Positions 27,260 through 37,205 of a stretch of 64,000 bases of DNA are shown piece after piece. A program made the translations under genes and the position numbers. How positions within the stretch are numbered: the stretch's first letter is position 1; every line of letters starts with the position of its first letter. The notes beneath the pieces were generated by a model. That model ran no database searches and had not been told where the DNA came from. It saw only the letters and a list, made by a program, of their open reading frames with translations. The DNA is from Verticiella sediminum (lineage in GTDB: Bacteria; Pseudomonadota; Gammaproteobacteria; Burkholderiales; Burkholderiaceae_B): positions 62,001 through 126,000 of the forward strand of contig NZ_VLTJ01000044.1 in the NCBI RefSeq assembly GCF_007558815.1, in the 5' to 3' direction.

Positions 27260-28737
27260 ACCCGGCGCGCGTGGCCCGCGCCGGCACACCCGCGTCCGCC
27301 CGCGCGCGCGCGGCGCTCCTGCGAGCCGCGGGCACGGCGCTGCTCGGTCTGGCCCTGCCGGGCGCGGCGCTCGCTGGCTGGCTCGACGACCCATTGGACG
27401 CGATGCCGCCGGTACTCGCCGAGGCGCGCATGGAGCCGGCGGCCGCCGGCAGCCCGGCATGCGATGACGCGGCCGCCCTGCCCCGGCCGCTCACGCTCGC
27501 CGATGCCGTGCAGAGGGCCCTCTGCCAGCACCCCCGCACCCGCCAGGCGTGGGCCTGGATCGCCCGCGAAGCCGCAGCGGTGGGCGTGGCGCGCAGCGCC
27601 TACCTGCCCACCCTGGACGCCACCGCCTCGGTCGCCCACGCGGAACAGACCGTGCGCTATCCGGACCTGCCGGGCCTGAGTTCGGAACTGCGCGCGCGCA
27701 GCACCCAGGCCGGACTGCAGCTCAACTGGGTCCTCTACGACTTCGGACTGCGCGCGGCCCATCTCGAACGCGCGCGACAAATACTCAATGCAGCGAGCGC
27801 CGCACGCAGCCGCGACGTCCAGGCGGTGTTCCTGGAGACCGCCGAGGCCTACCGCGAGCTGCAGGCCGCGCGGGCCCTGGCGCAGGCCCGCCGCGACGCG
27901 CTCGCTATTGCGCAGCAGAGTCTGGACGCCGCCGAGGGACGGCACGCCGGCGGCGTGGGCTCGCTGTCCGACCGCCTGCTGGCCGAGACCTCTTACGGCG
28001 AAACCCGGCTGCGGCTGGCCGAGGCCGAAGGCGAAGAACGCCGGCTGTCGGGCCGGCTCGCCAGCCTGCTCGCGCTGGCCGCCTGGCAGCCGCTGGAACT
28101 CAGCCCGCTGCAGCAGGAGGCGCCGCCGGGCTCCGGCTTCGATCAGGCCGTCGATAGCCTGATCGGGGAGGCGATGCGCACGCATCCCGAGGTGCGCGAG
28201 GCGCAGGCGCAACTGCTCGCCGCGCAGGCCGAGGCCCGGGCCGCGCGCGCCGAAGGCCGTCCGCGCATCTCGCTGTTCGCCACCGCCGATCGCCAGGACA
28301 CGCCCATAGAGCGGGTCTCCAGCCGCCAGGTCATTCGTAACCAGGTCGTCGGGCTGCAGGTGAGCATCCCGCTGTTCGAAGGCTTCGCCGGCGGATACCG
28401 GGCGCGCGGCGCGCAGGCCGAGATCGAGGCGCGCGAAGCCGCGCTGGCCCAGGCCGAGCAGGACGTGGCCATGAACGTGTGGGACAGCTACCAGGCGATG
28501 CGCATGGAAACCGACCGCCTGGAAGCCAGCCAAATGCTGGCAGAAATCGCCGGGCGCTCCCACGAGGTCGCGGAGGGCCGGTACAAGGCCGGTGTCGGCA
28601 GCATGCTGGAACTGCTCGCCGCGCAGAACAGCCTGCTCGAAGCGCGCCAGGCGCAGGTATCGGCGCTGGCACGCTGGCACACCGCGCGGCTGCGGCTGGG
28701 CGCGCACCTGGCCAGGCTCGGCACGACGCCGCCCTGA
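27256..28737 (+). CDS. TolC-family outer-membrane efflux protein of the peptide exporter
   Basis: 493 residues, GTG start inside the exporter stop. A signal peptide ends near residue 40 (PGAALA). The first TolC repeat contains LTLADAVQRALCQHPRTRQAWAWIAREAAAVGVARSAYLPTLDATASV, and the second contains EAMRTHPEVREAQAQLLAAQAEARAARAEGRPRISLFATADRQ. ISIPLFEGFAGGYRARGAQAEIEAREAALAQAEQDV is the usual coiled-coil segment. With HlyD and the ABC protein it completes a one-operon type I secretion machine. Confidence 0.93.
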
Positions 28738-28748
28738 GCGCAGAGGGT

Positions 28749-28768
28749 CGCCGGGCTTGCGCCCGGCG
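28749..28768. terminator. Hairpin between convergent tolC-like and pagL-like genes
   Basis: CGCCGGGC and GCCCGGCG form a perfect 8-bp stem around a TTGC loop, placed 12 bases after the TolC-family stop. No T tract follows, so it is either a weak bidirectional terminator or an mRNA end-protecting hairpin. Confidence 0.45.
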
Positions 28769-28773
28769 CGGGT

Positions 28774-29316
28774 TCAGAAACGCATGGTGAGCCCGGCCTG
28801 CCAGGAGTTCAGACCCGGGTTGGGATGCTTGATGCCGGCGTTGGAGAAGTGCGAAAGGCGCACACCCAAGCGCATCTGGTCGGTGAGCTGGTAGCCCACG
28901 CCGAGGTGGTCGCCGAACTGGAAGGCCGTGCTCAGGTTGTCGTCGCCCAGAGTGGTGTGGTTGAAGGCCGTGGCGCCGACGCCCGCTTCCACGAACAAGC
29001 GCGGCGTGAGCCACCACTGGAACATCGGGATGGCGCTGAACTGCCAGAGCTTGTCGCGGCCCGGCCCATCGTAGTTGCGCACGTGCCAGTACGACACGCC
29101 GAACTCGCCGACCAGATCGATGCGCGTGCCGCCGATCGGATAGGACCAGACCGGCGCCGTCTCGTAGTTGACCGTGGCGCGGTGCAACGATCCGTCCATG
29201 CCGTACTGCAGGCTCCAGGCACCGGTGCTGGCGGGCCCGGAGGCGGGTTGGGCGAGCGCAGGGGCGCACGCGGACAGCGTGGCCACGATGATGGAGGCAC
29301 GAAACATCGATAACAT
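28774..29316 (-). CDS. Lipid A 3-O-deacylase-like protein (PagL family)
   Basis: 180 residues. The signal peptide MLSMFRASIIVATLSACAPALA is followed by an eight-stranded outer-membrane barrel ending in Phe. The family motif is RLSHFSNAGIKHPNPG near the C-terminus, with catalytic His156 and Ser158. The start was chosen for its CGGAG Shine-Dalgarno and signal peptide. PagL removes the 3-linked acyl chain from lipid A, altering endotoxicity. By eye the position of the catalytic Glu (14 after His) is Asn170, so activity is uncertain. It is convergent with the peptide-export operon. Confidence 0.82.
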   Translation of the reverse strand: MLSMFRASIIVATLSACAPALAQPASGPASTGAWSLQYGMDGSLHRATVNYETAPVWSYPIGGTRIDLVGEFGVSYWHVRNYDGPGRDKLWQFSAIPMFQWWLTPRLFVEAGVGATAFNHTTLGDDNLSTAFQFGDHLGVGYQLTDQMRLGVRLSHFSNAGIKHPNPGLNSWQAGLTMRF

Positions 29317-29475
29317 GTAAAGACTCCGAAAGGGCGCTGATGATGAAACCGATCGCTGCCCACGCCCAGACCGCGACCTTGGTCCACAATAGCCGACACC
29401 GTCACGGCGCCGGGCCGCACAATGGCAATCCCCTCTCACGAGCGCGGCGCCGTCCGCCTGCCTACAATGTGCAGC

Positions 29476-30375
29476 ATGAAACCGATTCCTCGACCCCTGC
29501 GCACACTGGCTTTGTGGGCATGTAGTTTAGCCGTAACGCTGCTGCCGGCGCCGCCCGGCGTCCAGGCGGCCGACGTGATCCACGTCGAACCTTCGGCGTT
29601 CTCGCCCATCGTGGTCTATGAAGAGAACGGCGAACGCTGCATGACCTTCGGCAGCGTGCGCGCCGCCGGACGCCAGACCTGCGTGGACATCGACGCTCCC
29701 TCGCGCATGGTGTTCGCCTACACGCGCATGATGATGAGCGCGCTCTTCATCGAACCCGCCCCCGCGCGCGTGCTCATCGTCGGCCTGGGCGGCGGCACCC
29801 TGCCCCGCGCCCTGGCCGAGACGCTGCCCGACGCCGCCATCGACACCGTGGAGATCGACCCGGCCGTGTTGAACGTGGCCCGGGCGCAGTTCGGCTATGC
29901 CACCGACGAGCGCCAGCGCGTGTTCATCGAGGATGGGCGCAAGTACGTGCAGGACGCCGCACGGCGCGGCGAACGCTACGATCTGGTCGTGCTCGACGCC
30001 TTCGACGTGAACTACATCCCGCCGCACCTGCTCACCCGCGAATTCCTCGAAGAAGTGCGCGGGCTGCTCACGCCGGGCGGCGTGCTCGCCGCCAACACGT
30101 TCACCGCCAGCCGGCTCTACCAGCAGGAATCGGCCACCTATGCCGCCGTGTTCGGCGGCTTCTTCAACCTGCGCAGCAACAACCGGGTGATCCTGGCGGT
30201 GAACGGCGAGCTGCCCGACGACGCCACCCTGCGCGCGAACGCCGAACGTCTGGCGCCGCGGCTGGCCCGGTACGGCGTGGACATCGAGGCGCAACTGCGC
30301 ATGTTCTCGCGCGCGCAGGACTGGCCCACCGGGGCGCGCGTGCTCACGGACTCCGCCCCGATCGCGCAGCCTTAG
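29476..30375 (+). CDS. Spermidine-synthase-like methyltransferase-fold protein, exported
   Basis: 299 residues. The start region MKPIPRPLRTLALWACSLAVTLLPAPPGVQA looks like a signal peptide, which is unusual for this fold. The Rossmann domain has VLIVGLGGGTLPRALAETLPDAAIDTVEIDP (nucleotide/SAM-type loop) and LVVLDAFDVNYIPPHLLTREFLEEV. These match the fused-MFS/spermidine-synthase family rather than bona fide SpeE. Members may transfer groups or simply bind a nucleoside, and the substrate is unknown. It is divergent from the pagL-like gene. Confidence 0.75.
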   Translation: MKPIPRPLRTLALWACSLAVTLLPAPPGVQAADVIHVEPSAFSPIVVYEENGERCMTFGSVRAAGRQTCVDIDAPSRMVFAYTRMMMSALFIEPAPARVLIVGLGGGTLPRALAETLPDAAIDTVEIDPAVLNVARAQFGYATDERQRVFIEDGRKYVQDAARRGERYDLVVLDAFDVNYIPPHLLTREFLEEVRGLLTPGGVLAANTFTASRLYQQESATYAAVFGGFFNLRSNNRVILAVNGELPDDATLRANAERLAPRLARYGVDIEAQLRMFSRAQDWPTGARVLTDSAPIAQP

Positions 30376-30493
30376 GGGCGTGCGCATCCCGCGCCGTGGC
30401 CGGCGGCCCCGGCAGCGCGGTGGCGTGGGATGGAGGCGGTAGCCGGAACGCGTCGGCGCCCCGGGGCAAGTGGGCAGGTGTCCGCTCAGGCCG

Positions 30494-31465
30494 TCATGGC
30501 AGGACCTTGAGATCCTTCACGAACTCGGTGGTGTAGGTCTGCTCCAGCTTCACCTTGGCCGGGTCCAGCAGCTTGGCGTCGACGAGGAAGTCGTAGCTGG
30601 CCTTGGCCCGCGCATCGGTGATCACGCCGATGCCGAGCTCGGCCGCGTCGCCGCCCGTGACCACGCCCATCTCCTTGAGCTTGGCGATGCCGTAGGCGAG
30701 CTGCTCGTCGCTCATGTTGGGGTTGTCTTTCTTGATCAGGGCGTTGCCGGGCGCGGGGTCGGCGAAGTAGCTTTTCCAGCCTTCGGCGGTGGCCCTGACG
30801 AAGGCCGCCACCTGCCCGGGCCGCGCCTTCAGGGTCTTGTCCAGGCACGTGACGGTGGTCGAGTACGCCGGGAAGCCCTGGTCGGCCAGCAGCATTACCG
30901 TGCTCTTGACGCCGACCTTCTGGATGGCGAAGGGCTCCGAGGTCAGGTAGCCTTGCTGCGCGGCGTTGCGGTCGCTCAGGAAGGGCTGGATGTTGAAGGT
31001 GTAGGGCCGCACTTGCTCGTCGCCCAGGCCGTACTTGAGCTTGAGCCAGGGCCAGAAGCTGCGGCTGGACTGGGCCGCCAGCAGCAGGGTCTTGCCCTTG
31101 AGGTCTTCCAGCCGCTTGACGTCCTCGTGCGCGATGATCACGGACGGGTCCTTCTGAAAGAAGGCCGCGACGTTGACCACCGGCAGCCCGCCTTCGCGCA
31201 TCTGCATCATCTGGATGTCGCTGGAGCCCATGATGCAGTCGGCCTGGCCGGCCGCCATGATCTGGGCCGCGTTGACCTGGGGGCCGCCCATGCGCATGGT
31301 GACGTCCAGCCCGTGCTTCTCGTAGAGTCCCTGGGCCAGGGCTTGATAGAAGCCGCCTTGCTCGGCCTGCGCATACCAGTTGGTCATGAAGACGAAGCTG
31401 TCGTTGGCCAGGGCGGGGGCCGAGAGGGCCAGGCCCAGCATCAGGGCGCTGAATCTTGCTTTCAT
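30494..31465 (-). CDS. ABC transporter substrate-binding protein, NMT1/SsuA-like
   Basis: 323 residues with a Sec signal peptide (MKARFSALMLGLALSAPALA) and the two-lobe NMT1/THI5-like fold (NWYAQAEQGGFYQALAQGLYEKHGLDVTMRMGGPQVNAAQIMAAGQADCIMGSSD). Relatives bind thiamine precursors, sulfonates or hydroxymethylpyrimidine-like compounds. No permease or ATPase is beside it; only the oxygenase gene immediately upstream (20 bases). It might use the ABC genes at 36.3-38.1 kb or distant ones. Confidence 0.88.
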   Translation of the reverse strand: MKARFSALMLGLALSAPALANDSFVFMTNWYAQAEQGGFYQALAQGLYEKHGLDVTMRMGGPQVNAAQIMAAGQADCIMGSSDIQMMQMREGGLPVVNVAAFFQKDPSVIIAHEDVKRLEDLKGKTLLLAAQSSRSFWPWLKLKYGLGDEQVRPYTFNIQPFLSDRNAAQQGYLTSEPFAIQKVGVKSTVMLLADQGFPAYSTTVTCLDKTLKARPGQVAAFVRATAEGWKSYFADPAPGNALIKKDNPNMSDEQLAYGIAKLKEMGVVTGGDAAELGIGVITDARAKASYDFLVDAKLLDPAKVKLEQTYTTEFVKDLKVLP

Positions 31466-31485
31466 GGCGAGGTTTTCCCTTTTTC

Positions 31486-32457
31486 TCAAACAGCCTTGGC
31501 GGCCGTGCCATACGTGGTCCGGTACATCTGGAGCAAGTGTTCGCCGGCGGTGCAGGGCGCGAAGCGCGGCTGCTCGCCGGGCGGCACGGTGCCGGGCACG
31601 GCCTCGATGCGCGCGAGGTAGTCCAGGTCGTAGAAGAAGGGGATGGAATAGCGCGGCATGCCCCGCGAGTGCACGTTGCGCACGCGGTGCGGGTTGGAGT
31701 GGTACAGCCCGTTGGTCCAGCGCGGGATCATGTCGCCCAGATTGACGACGAAGCAGCCCTCGATGGGCGTGGCGGGCACCCAGTCGCCCTCAGGCGTCTG
31801 CACCTCCAGGCCACCATACGCGTCCTGCGCCAGCACGGTGATGGCGCCCCAGTCGGTGTGCGCGCCGGCGCCGAAGGTGCGCTCGTCGGCGCCCTCGGGG
31901 TGAGCAGGGTAGCGGATCATGCGCAGCGTGACCATCGGGCTGTGGCCGGTGTGCTCGAAGTAGTTCTCGGGCAGGCCCAGGGACAGCGCCATCAGCTCCA
32001 TCAAGCGGCGCGTCAGGCCCAGCATGCGCTGGATGTAGGCGTTGCACTGCGCCGGCAGCTCCGGCATTTCGGCGGGCCACTGGTTGTGGCCGTAGAAGTG
32101 GTAGCCGGCCCGTACGTAGGGGTGGTCGTCCGGGTAGTCCATGCCGCACTGGAAGCTTTCCTTCACGTCGGGCCGGGCGCTGGCATCCAGCGTCTGGGAG
32201 CCCTCGATCTCGAAGCCGCGCATGCCGGGCGAGGCGTACACGTTCAGAGCCTGTCTGGTGGACAAGGGCAAGGCCATGACCTGGCGGGCCAGATCGAACT
32301 GCCGGGCGACGACTTCCGGCGGCACGCCGTGGTTGCGCACGTAAAAGAAGCCTGAAGCCATGCTGGCCGCGCGGATGGCCTGCGCCACCTCCACGCTGCA
32401 GGGCGCGCCTGGCTGCAGCGCATCGGCCAGGTTGATGATCGGTATCGGATTGGACAT
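31486..32457 (-). CDS. 2OG-Fe(II) oxygenase, isopenicillin-N-synthase-like (second copy of family)
   Basis: 323 residues. It begins IPIINLADALQPG and has GFFYVRNHGVPPEVVARQFDLARQVMALPL. The iron triad is in GAGAHTDWGAITVL and in NPHRVRN, with the 2-oxoglutarate-binding RYSIPFFYDLD. It is the first gene of a two-gene unit with the NMT1-type receptor downstream. The pairing parallels the oxygenase-importer pairing at 16.7 kb. The family includes thymine-type base hydroxylases, so a pyrimidine-like substrate is a reasonable guess only. Confidence 0.9.
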   Translation of the reverse strand: MSNPIPIINLADALQPGAPCSVEVAQAIRAASMASGFFYVRNHGVPPEVVARQFDLARQVMALPLSTRQALNVYASPGMRGFEIEGSQTLDASARPDVKESFQCGMDYPDDHPYVRAGYHFYGHNQWPAEMPELPAQCNAYIQRMLGLTRRLMELMALSLGLPENYFEHTGHSPMVTLRMIRYPAHPEGADERTFGAGAHTDWGAITVLAQDAYGGLEVQTPEGDWVPATPIEGCFVVNLGDMIPRWTNGLYHSNPHRVRNVHSRGMPRYSIPFFYDLDYLARIEAVPGTVPPGEQPRFAPCTAGEHLLQMYRTTYGTAAKAV

Positions 32458-32908
32458 GAATGCACCTCGTGGACGGTCAACCAACATTGCCGGTCGCGGA
32501 GGTGCCTGAGGCCACCCGCGCCAACGCGTCGATGCGCGACAGAGGTGTGCCGGAGAGTACAAGCGAGGTGCCGGTGAGGCATGGCGAACTCTCATGGCGC
32601 ACCAAATGCGCACATCAGAGCAATTTCCGAACGCCGGGATGCACGATGCTTGGGCTAACGCGGGCCACGGCGGTGAACGCTTCTACTCTGCTGAGCCAGA
32701 TGCACGATCTGTGCCAAAAACAGGACGGGTGGGTGGCCCAGCAGCGTGAACACAAATCCCCACTCAGCGTACCGCTTCGTGGGGATCGGGCTGCCCCTCT
32801 CATTAAAGCCCGCGGCGAGGCCGCAGGGCGCTTCGGGGCTTCGGCGCGACGTGCCTGGCGGGCAACGTCCGCACGGCAGGGCGAGGCATGCCCCTCGCCC
32901 GCGCCGCC
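32458..32908. other. Intergenic region between oxygenase and pckG
   Basis: 451 bases with no convincing gene. A hairpin GGGCGAGG (32879-32886) / CCTCGCCC (32893-32900) lies just after the pckG stop and may end its transcript. Another hairpin-like pair, ATCCCCAC / GTGGGGAT, lies near 32756-32783. The oxygenase promoter should be within the first 150 bases. Confidence 0.45.
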
Positions 32909-34753
32909 TCAGGCGGCCAGACGCTGGGCCAGGCGCTCGCGCACCTCGCGCAGCTCGACCGGAAGCCGCTCGTGCAGCTTCTCGAACAGTTCGTCGTGCA
33001 GTGCAAGCTCCTGCGCCCACAGCGCCGCTTCGACGCGCGTGATGCGCTCGAACAGCGGCTGCGGAAAGTCCAGGCCGTTCCAGGCCAGGTCCTCGTAGCC
33101 CGGCGTGATGCCGAAGGCGTGCTCGACGCCGTCGGCCTTGCCGTCCAGGCGCTCGAACATCCACTTCAGCACACGCATGTTCTCGCCGAAGCCCGGCCAG
33201 ACGAACTTGCCGTTCTCGTCGACCTGGAACCAGTTCACGCAATAGATGCGCGGCAGCCTGGCGCCCAGCGACTGCAGGCGCGCGCCCAGCTCGAGCCAGT
33301 GCGCGAAGTAGTCGCTCATGTTGTAGCCGCAGAAGGGCAGCATGGCGAAGGGGTCGCGGCGCACCACGCCCTGGGCGCCGACGGCCGCGGCGGTGGTCTC
33401 CGAGCCCATGGTGGCGGCCATGTAGACGCCCTCGACCCAGTCGCGGGCCTCGGTGACGAGCGGCACGGTGTTGGAACGGCGCCCGCCGAAGATGAAGGCG
33501 TCGATGGGCACGCCGGCGGGATCGTCCCAGGCATCGTCGATGGCCGGGTTCTGCACGGCCGCGACGGTGAAGCGCGCATTCGGGTGCGCCGCCTTGCGAC
33601 CGCTGTCCGGGGTCCAGTCCTTGCCTTGCCAATCCAGGCAGTGCGCCGGCGCGGGGCCCATGCCTTCCCACCACACGTCGCCGTCGTCGGTGAGCGCAAC
33701 GTTGGTGAAGATCACGTTCTCGCGCAGCGAGGCCATGCAGTTGTAGTTGGTCTTTTCGCTGGTGCCCGGGGCGACGCCGAAGTAGCCGGCTTCCGGGTTG
33801 ATCGCGTAGAGGCGGCCATCCTTGCCCGGCTTGATCCAGGCGATGTCGTCGCCCACGGTGGTGATCTTCCAGCCCGGCAGCGAGGCCGGCGGGATCAGCA
33901 TGGCGAAGTTGGTCTTGCCGCAGGCCGAGGGGAAGGCGGCGGCGACGTGCTTCTTCTCGCCCTCGGGCGAGGTGACGCCCAGGATGAGCATGTGCTCGGC
34001 GAGCCAGCCTTCGTCGTGGCCCATGCTGGAGGCGATGCGCAGCGCCAGGCACTTCTTGCCGAGCAGCGCGTTGCCGCCGTAGCCCGAACCGAACGACCAG
34101 ATCTCGCGCGTCTCGGGGTAGTGCACGATGTACTTGGTGTCGTTGCAGGGCCAGGCCACGTCGGCCTCGCCGGGCGCGAGCGGCTTGCCCACGGAATGCA
34201 CGCAGGGCACGAAGGCGCCGTCGGCGCCCAGCACGTCGTACACCTTGCGGCCCATGCGGGTCATGATCCGCATGTTGGTGACCACGTAGGGAGAGTCGGT
34301 GAGCTCCACGCCGATGTGCGCGATGGGCGAGCCGAGCGGGCCCATCGAGAACGGCACCACGTAGAGCGTGCGTCCGCGCATGCAGCCGGCGAACAGGCCT
34401 TGCAGCGTGCGCCGCATCTCGGCGGGCGCCATCCAGTTGTTGGTCGGGCCGGCGTCCTCGGCGGACTCGCTGCAGATGAAGGTGCGGTCTTCGACGCGCG
34501 CGACATCCGAGGGGTCGGACCAGGCGAGGTAGGAGTGCGGGCGCTTCTCCGGGCTCAGGCGGCGCAGCGTGCCGGCCTTCACCATCATGTCGCACAGGCG
34601 GTCGTATTCTGCCTGGCTACCGTCGCACCATTCGATGCGCTCGGGCTGGGCCAGGGCGGCGATTTCGGCCACCCAGGCCTTGATGCCCGAGTGCTTGACC
34701 CAATCCGGCGCATTGAGCGGAATCGAGGTCTCTGCGCTGACTGCAGCATTCAT
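32909..34753 (-). CDS. pckG: Phosphoenolpyruvate carboxykinase (GTP)
   Basis: 614 residues. It converts oxaloacetate and GTP to phosphoenolpyruvate, CO2 and GDP, opening gluconeogenesis. Family motifs are the P-loop [16 protein letters not shown], the metal-binding region [34 protein letters not shown], and [16 protein letters not shown]. The longer frame upstream is non-coding; this ATG has GGAGAG about 12 bases before it. It suits an organism living on organic acids, like the many acid-uptake genes around it. It is divergent from the ABC importer at 35.3 kb. Confidence 0.96.
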   Translation of the reverse strand: MNAAVSAETSIPLNAPDWVKHSGIKAWVAEIAALAQPERIEWCDGSQAEYDRLCDMMVKAGTLRRLSPEKRPHSYLAWSDPSDVARVEDRTFICSESAEDAGPTNNWMAPAEMRRTLQGLFAGCMRGRTLYVVPFSMGPLGSPIAHIGVELTDSPYVVTNMRIMTRMGRKVYDVLGADGAFVPCVHSVGKPLAPGEADVAWPCNDTKYIVHYPETREIWSFGSGYGGNALLGKKCLALRIASSMGHDEGWLAEHMLILGVTSPEGEKKHVAAAFPSACGKTNFAMLIPPASLPGWKITTVGDDIAWIKPGKDGRLYAINPEAGYFGVAPGTSEKTNYNCMASLRENVIFTNVALTDDGDVWWEGMGPAPAHCLDWQGKDWTPDSGRKAAHPNARFTVAAVQNPAIDDAWDDPAGVPIDAFIFGGRRSNTVPLVTEARDWVEGVYMAATMGSETTAAAVGAQGVVRRDPFAMLPFCGYNMSDYFAHWLELGARLQSLGARLPRIYCVNWFQVDENGKFVWPGFGENMRVLKWMFERLDGKADGVEHAFGITPGYEDLAWNGLDFPQPLFERITRVEAALWAQELALHDELFEKLHERLPVELREVRERLAQRLAA

Positions 34754-35279
34754 GAACGAAAGCTCTCCGTGTTGTGCGCGGGGTCGCGGCGCCGAAGAGG
34801 CCCGCACCGGGCGGCGCGGCGGGCCAAGCATGGCCCGGAGCAGTCGCCCCGCTGTCGTGACGATGTGGGGCGCCCATTGTAAGCGTCTTGTCATGAAGGA
34901 CGACAACGGGGAATCCCGCAGACCGGGGGTTTTGCCCGGGATGCAGGCGGCTGGCCGGGCGCTTTTTCTCTCCGCCAGCCCCCCTGCCTGACGGCATCCA
35001 CTGCATTTGGTATACCAAATTGCGATATTTTCGTCGTTTGAGAGAGGGCAGATCCGGACGCCACAGTGCACGCTCGGTGTGCATTGCGGATTGACGCAGG
35101 CACTGCATCGGTGCAGACTTTGCCCCATTCTCCCACTGACGGCCGGTACAGAGTGGTGTCGGTCCTTCGATCGCCTGGACCGGACAGCGCGGGAGCAAAT
35201 TGGCACATTTCTCGCATAACACTCCGCATACATCGGAATACTGTATACGACAAAAGTTGTAAAACTCGAGGAGTCTTCC
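34754..35279. other. Divergent regulatory region between pckG and the NMT1-type ABC operon
   Basis: 526 bases with no gene, turning AT-rich around 35000-35045 and 35210-35270. It contains the palindrome at 35005-35020 and two TGCA-based dyads, TGCAC-GCTCGG-TGTGCA near 35066-35083 and CTGCA-TCGG-TGCAG at 35103-35116. Promoters for both divergent units should lie here. Confidence 0.5.
35005..35020. promoter_or_regulatory. Perfect 16-bp palindrome, GntR/FCD-type operator candidate
   Basis: ATTTGGTATACCAAAT is perfectly self-complementary and contains TTGGTATACCAA, the classic core recognised by FadR/FCD GntR-family repressors. It lies about 260 bases upstream of the importer and about 250 upstream of pckG. 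No GntR gene is in the window. Confidence 0.65.
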
Positions 35280-36290
35280 ATGCCTGGCTTGTCCGCCCGT
35301 TGGCCCGCGCTCTGCGCGTCGCTGCTCTGTTGCGCGTCCCTCGCCCTCGCCCCGGCCGCCCAGGCCGCCGAGCCCACCAAGGTGCGCTATGAGGAAGTCG
35401 TGCGCTCGGTGCTGTACGTGCCGATGTACGTCGCCCTGAATCAGGGCTACTTCAAGGAGGCAGGGCTGGACGTCGGCATGAAGACCTCCCAGGGCACCGA
35501 CAAGGGCATGGCCGCGCTGCTCTCGAACAGCGCCGACATCGTGCTGATCGGCCCCGAAGCCTCGATCTACGTGGCCAACAGCGAATCGCCGGTCAAGCCC
35601 AAGATGTTCGCCGGGCTGACCGCCACCGACGGCTTTCTGCTGATGTCGCGCCAGCCGGTCGACACCTTCGACTGGTCCGCCCTCAAGGGCAAGCGCGTGA
35701 TGTCGTTCCGGCCGGGCTCCAACCCCGACGTCTTTCTCGAGGCCGCGCTGCGCAAGCACGGGCTGGACCCCAAGGCCGACCTCACCCTGGTCAGCAACAT
35801 CGGGCCGGCGGCGCGCGCCGGCGCCTGGATGGCGGGCCAGGCCGACTACGCCATCTTCCTCGAACCCGAGGCCGGCACGCTGGAGAAAGCCGGCAACGGG
35901 CGGGTGGTCGCCTCGATCGGCCAGGAAGTCGGCCCGGTGGACTTCACGGTCTTCACCGCGACCGACGCCTTCCTCACGAAGAACCCCGACGTCGCGCAGA
36001 AATGGACCAACGCCATCGTGCGCGCGCAGGAACACGTGCAGAAGGCCACGCCGGCGGAACTGGCCCAGCAGGTGAGCGAGTTCTTCCCCGCGGTCGGCCA
36101 GCCCGAGCTCGCCGCCGCCATCGAACGCTACCGCGGCTATGGGCTGTGGAAGCAGAGCCCGCTCATCGAAGCCCAGGCGATCGAGCAACTGCAGGACATG
36201 CTGATCACCAGCGGCGTACTCGAACCCGCCAAGCGGGTGGCCTACGAACAGGTCGTGATCGCCGATTTCGCCAACGCGGCCAAGCCCTGA
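35280..36290 (+). CDS. ABC transporter substrate-binding protein, NMT1/THI5-like
   Basis: 336 residues. A long signal peptide (to about residue 29, PAAQA) precedes the NMT1 fold ([64 protein letters not shown]). A strong GAGGAG-like Shine-Dalgarno precedes the start. It is the first gene of a four-gene unit with ATPase, permease and isochorismatase-family hydrolase. The family favours aromatic sulfonates, riboflavin- or pyrimidine-like ligands. Confidence 0.92.
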   Translation: MPGLSARWPALCASLLCCASLALAPAAQAAEPTKVRYEEVVRSVLYVPMYVALNQGYFKEAGLDVGMKTSQGTDKGMAALLSNSADIVLIGPEASIYVANSESPVKPKMFAGLTATDGFLLMSRQPVDTFDWSALKGKRVMSFRPGSNPDVFLEAALRKHGLDPKADLTLVSNIGPAARAGAWMAGQADYAIFLEPEAGTLEKAGNGRVVASIGQEVGPVDFTVFTATDAFLTKNPDVAQKWTNAIVRAQEHVQKATPAELAQQVSEFFPAVGQPELAAAIERYRGYGLWKQSPLIEAQAIEQLQDMLITSGVLEPAKRVAYEQVVIADFANAAKP

Positions 36291-36363
36291 TCGACCCCGG
36301 GGCCGGACGGCCCCTGCCGCGCCGCGCGCCGAGCGAAGCGCGGTTTTGCCCGATGGAGGCTCC

Positions 36364-37191
36364 ATGAGCACCGTTCTCGCGCCACAGACGACCGGCGCCC
36401 CCGCTCTCTCACCCGCGCGCATCGAGATCGACAACGTCTCGCTGCGCTACTTCACGCCCCAGGGCGAGACGCTGGCCCTGGGCGGCATCTCGCTGTCGGT
36501 CGCCGCCGGCGAGTTCGTCAGCATCATCGGCCAGTCCGGCTGCGGCAAGAGCACGCTGCTCTCGATCATCGCCGGCATCCTCGAACCCTCGGGCGGCAAC
36601 GTGCGGGTGGACGGCAAGCCGGTCACCGCGCCTTCGCACCGCATCGGCTACATGCTGCAGCAGGACTACCTCTACGAGTGGCGCACGATCCTCGACAACG
36701 CGCTGCTCGGCGCGCAGATCCAGAAGCGCGACCTGAAGCGCGCGCGCGAGCGCGCCGTGCACCTGCTCGAGAAATGCGGCATGGGCGCGTTCCTGGACCA
36801 TTATCCGCGCTCGCTGTCGGGCGGCATGCGCCAGCGCGTGGCGCTCGCGCGCACCCTGGTGACGGAACCCGACGTCGTCCTGCTCGACGAGCCGTTCTCG
36901 GCGCTCGACTCGCAAACCCGGCTCGCCATCGCCGACGAAGTGGTCGACGTGCTGCGCAGCGAAGGCAAGTCGGTGATCCTCGTCACCCACGACATCGGCG
37001 AGGCGATCGCCATGACCGACCGCGTGATCGTGCTCTCGCGCCGCCCCGGGCGCATCAAGTCGCAGCACCCGATGCGCTTTCCCAGCCACGCGGCGGGCCG
37101 TCCCACGCCGTTCGAGGCGCGCTCGCTGCCCGAGTTCAACGCCTATTTCAGCACCCTGTGGGACGAACTCGACGTCCACGTCGAGGGCTGA
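36364..37191 (+). CDS. ABC transporter ATP-binding protein, SsuB/TauB type
   Basis: 275 residues. Walker A is GQSGCGKST, the Q-loop region YMLQQDYLYEWRTILDN is characteristic of this family, the signature is LSGGMRQRVALARTL and Walker B is VVLLDEPFSALD. It energises the permease encoded next. The chosen start is the ATG after the GGAGGCTCC ribosome site; a longer frame adds only six residues. Confidence 0.94.
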   Translation: MSTVLAPQTTGAPALSPARIEIDNVSLRYFTPQGETLALGGISLSVAAGEFVSIIGQSGCGKSTLLSIIAGILEPSGGNVRVDGKPVTAPSHRIGYMLQQDYLYEWRTILDNALLGAQIQKRDLKRARERAVHLLEKCGMGAFLDHYPRSLSGGMRQRVALARTLVTEPDVVLLDEPFSALDSQTRLAIADEVVDVLRSEGKSVILVTHDIGEAIAMTDRVIVLSRRPGRIKSQHPMRFPSHAAGRPTPFEARSLPEFNAYFSTLWDELDVHVEG

Positions 37192-37205
37192 CCGGAGATC
37201 GCACC

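Noticed and set aside
32460-33098. 212-codon plus-strand frame near the oxygenase gene
   Set aside because: It crosses the intergenic region and the pckG 3' end antisense, with Arg/Ser-rich low-complexity translation and no motif.
35066-35116. TGCA-centred dyads as an rRNA or riboswitch-like structure
   Set aside because: Two short unrelated hairpins, no conserved aptamer pattern recognised; left as possible operator elements within the intergenic description.
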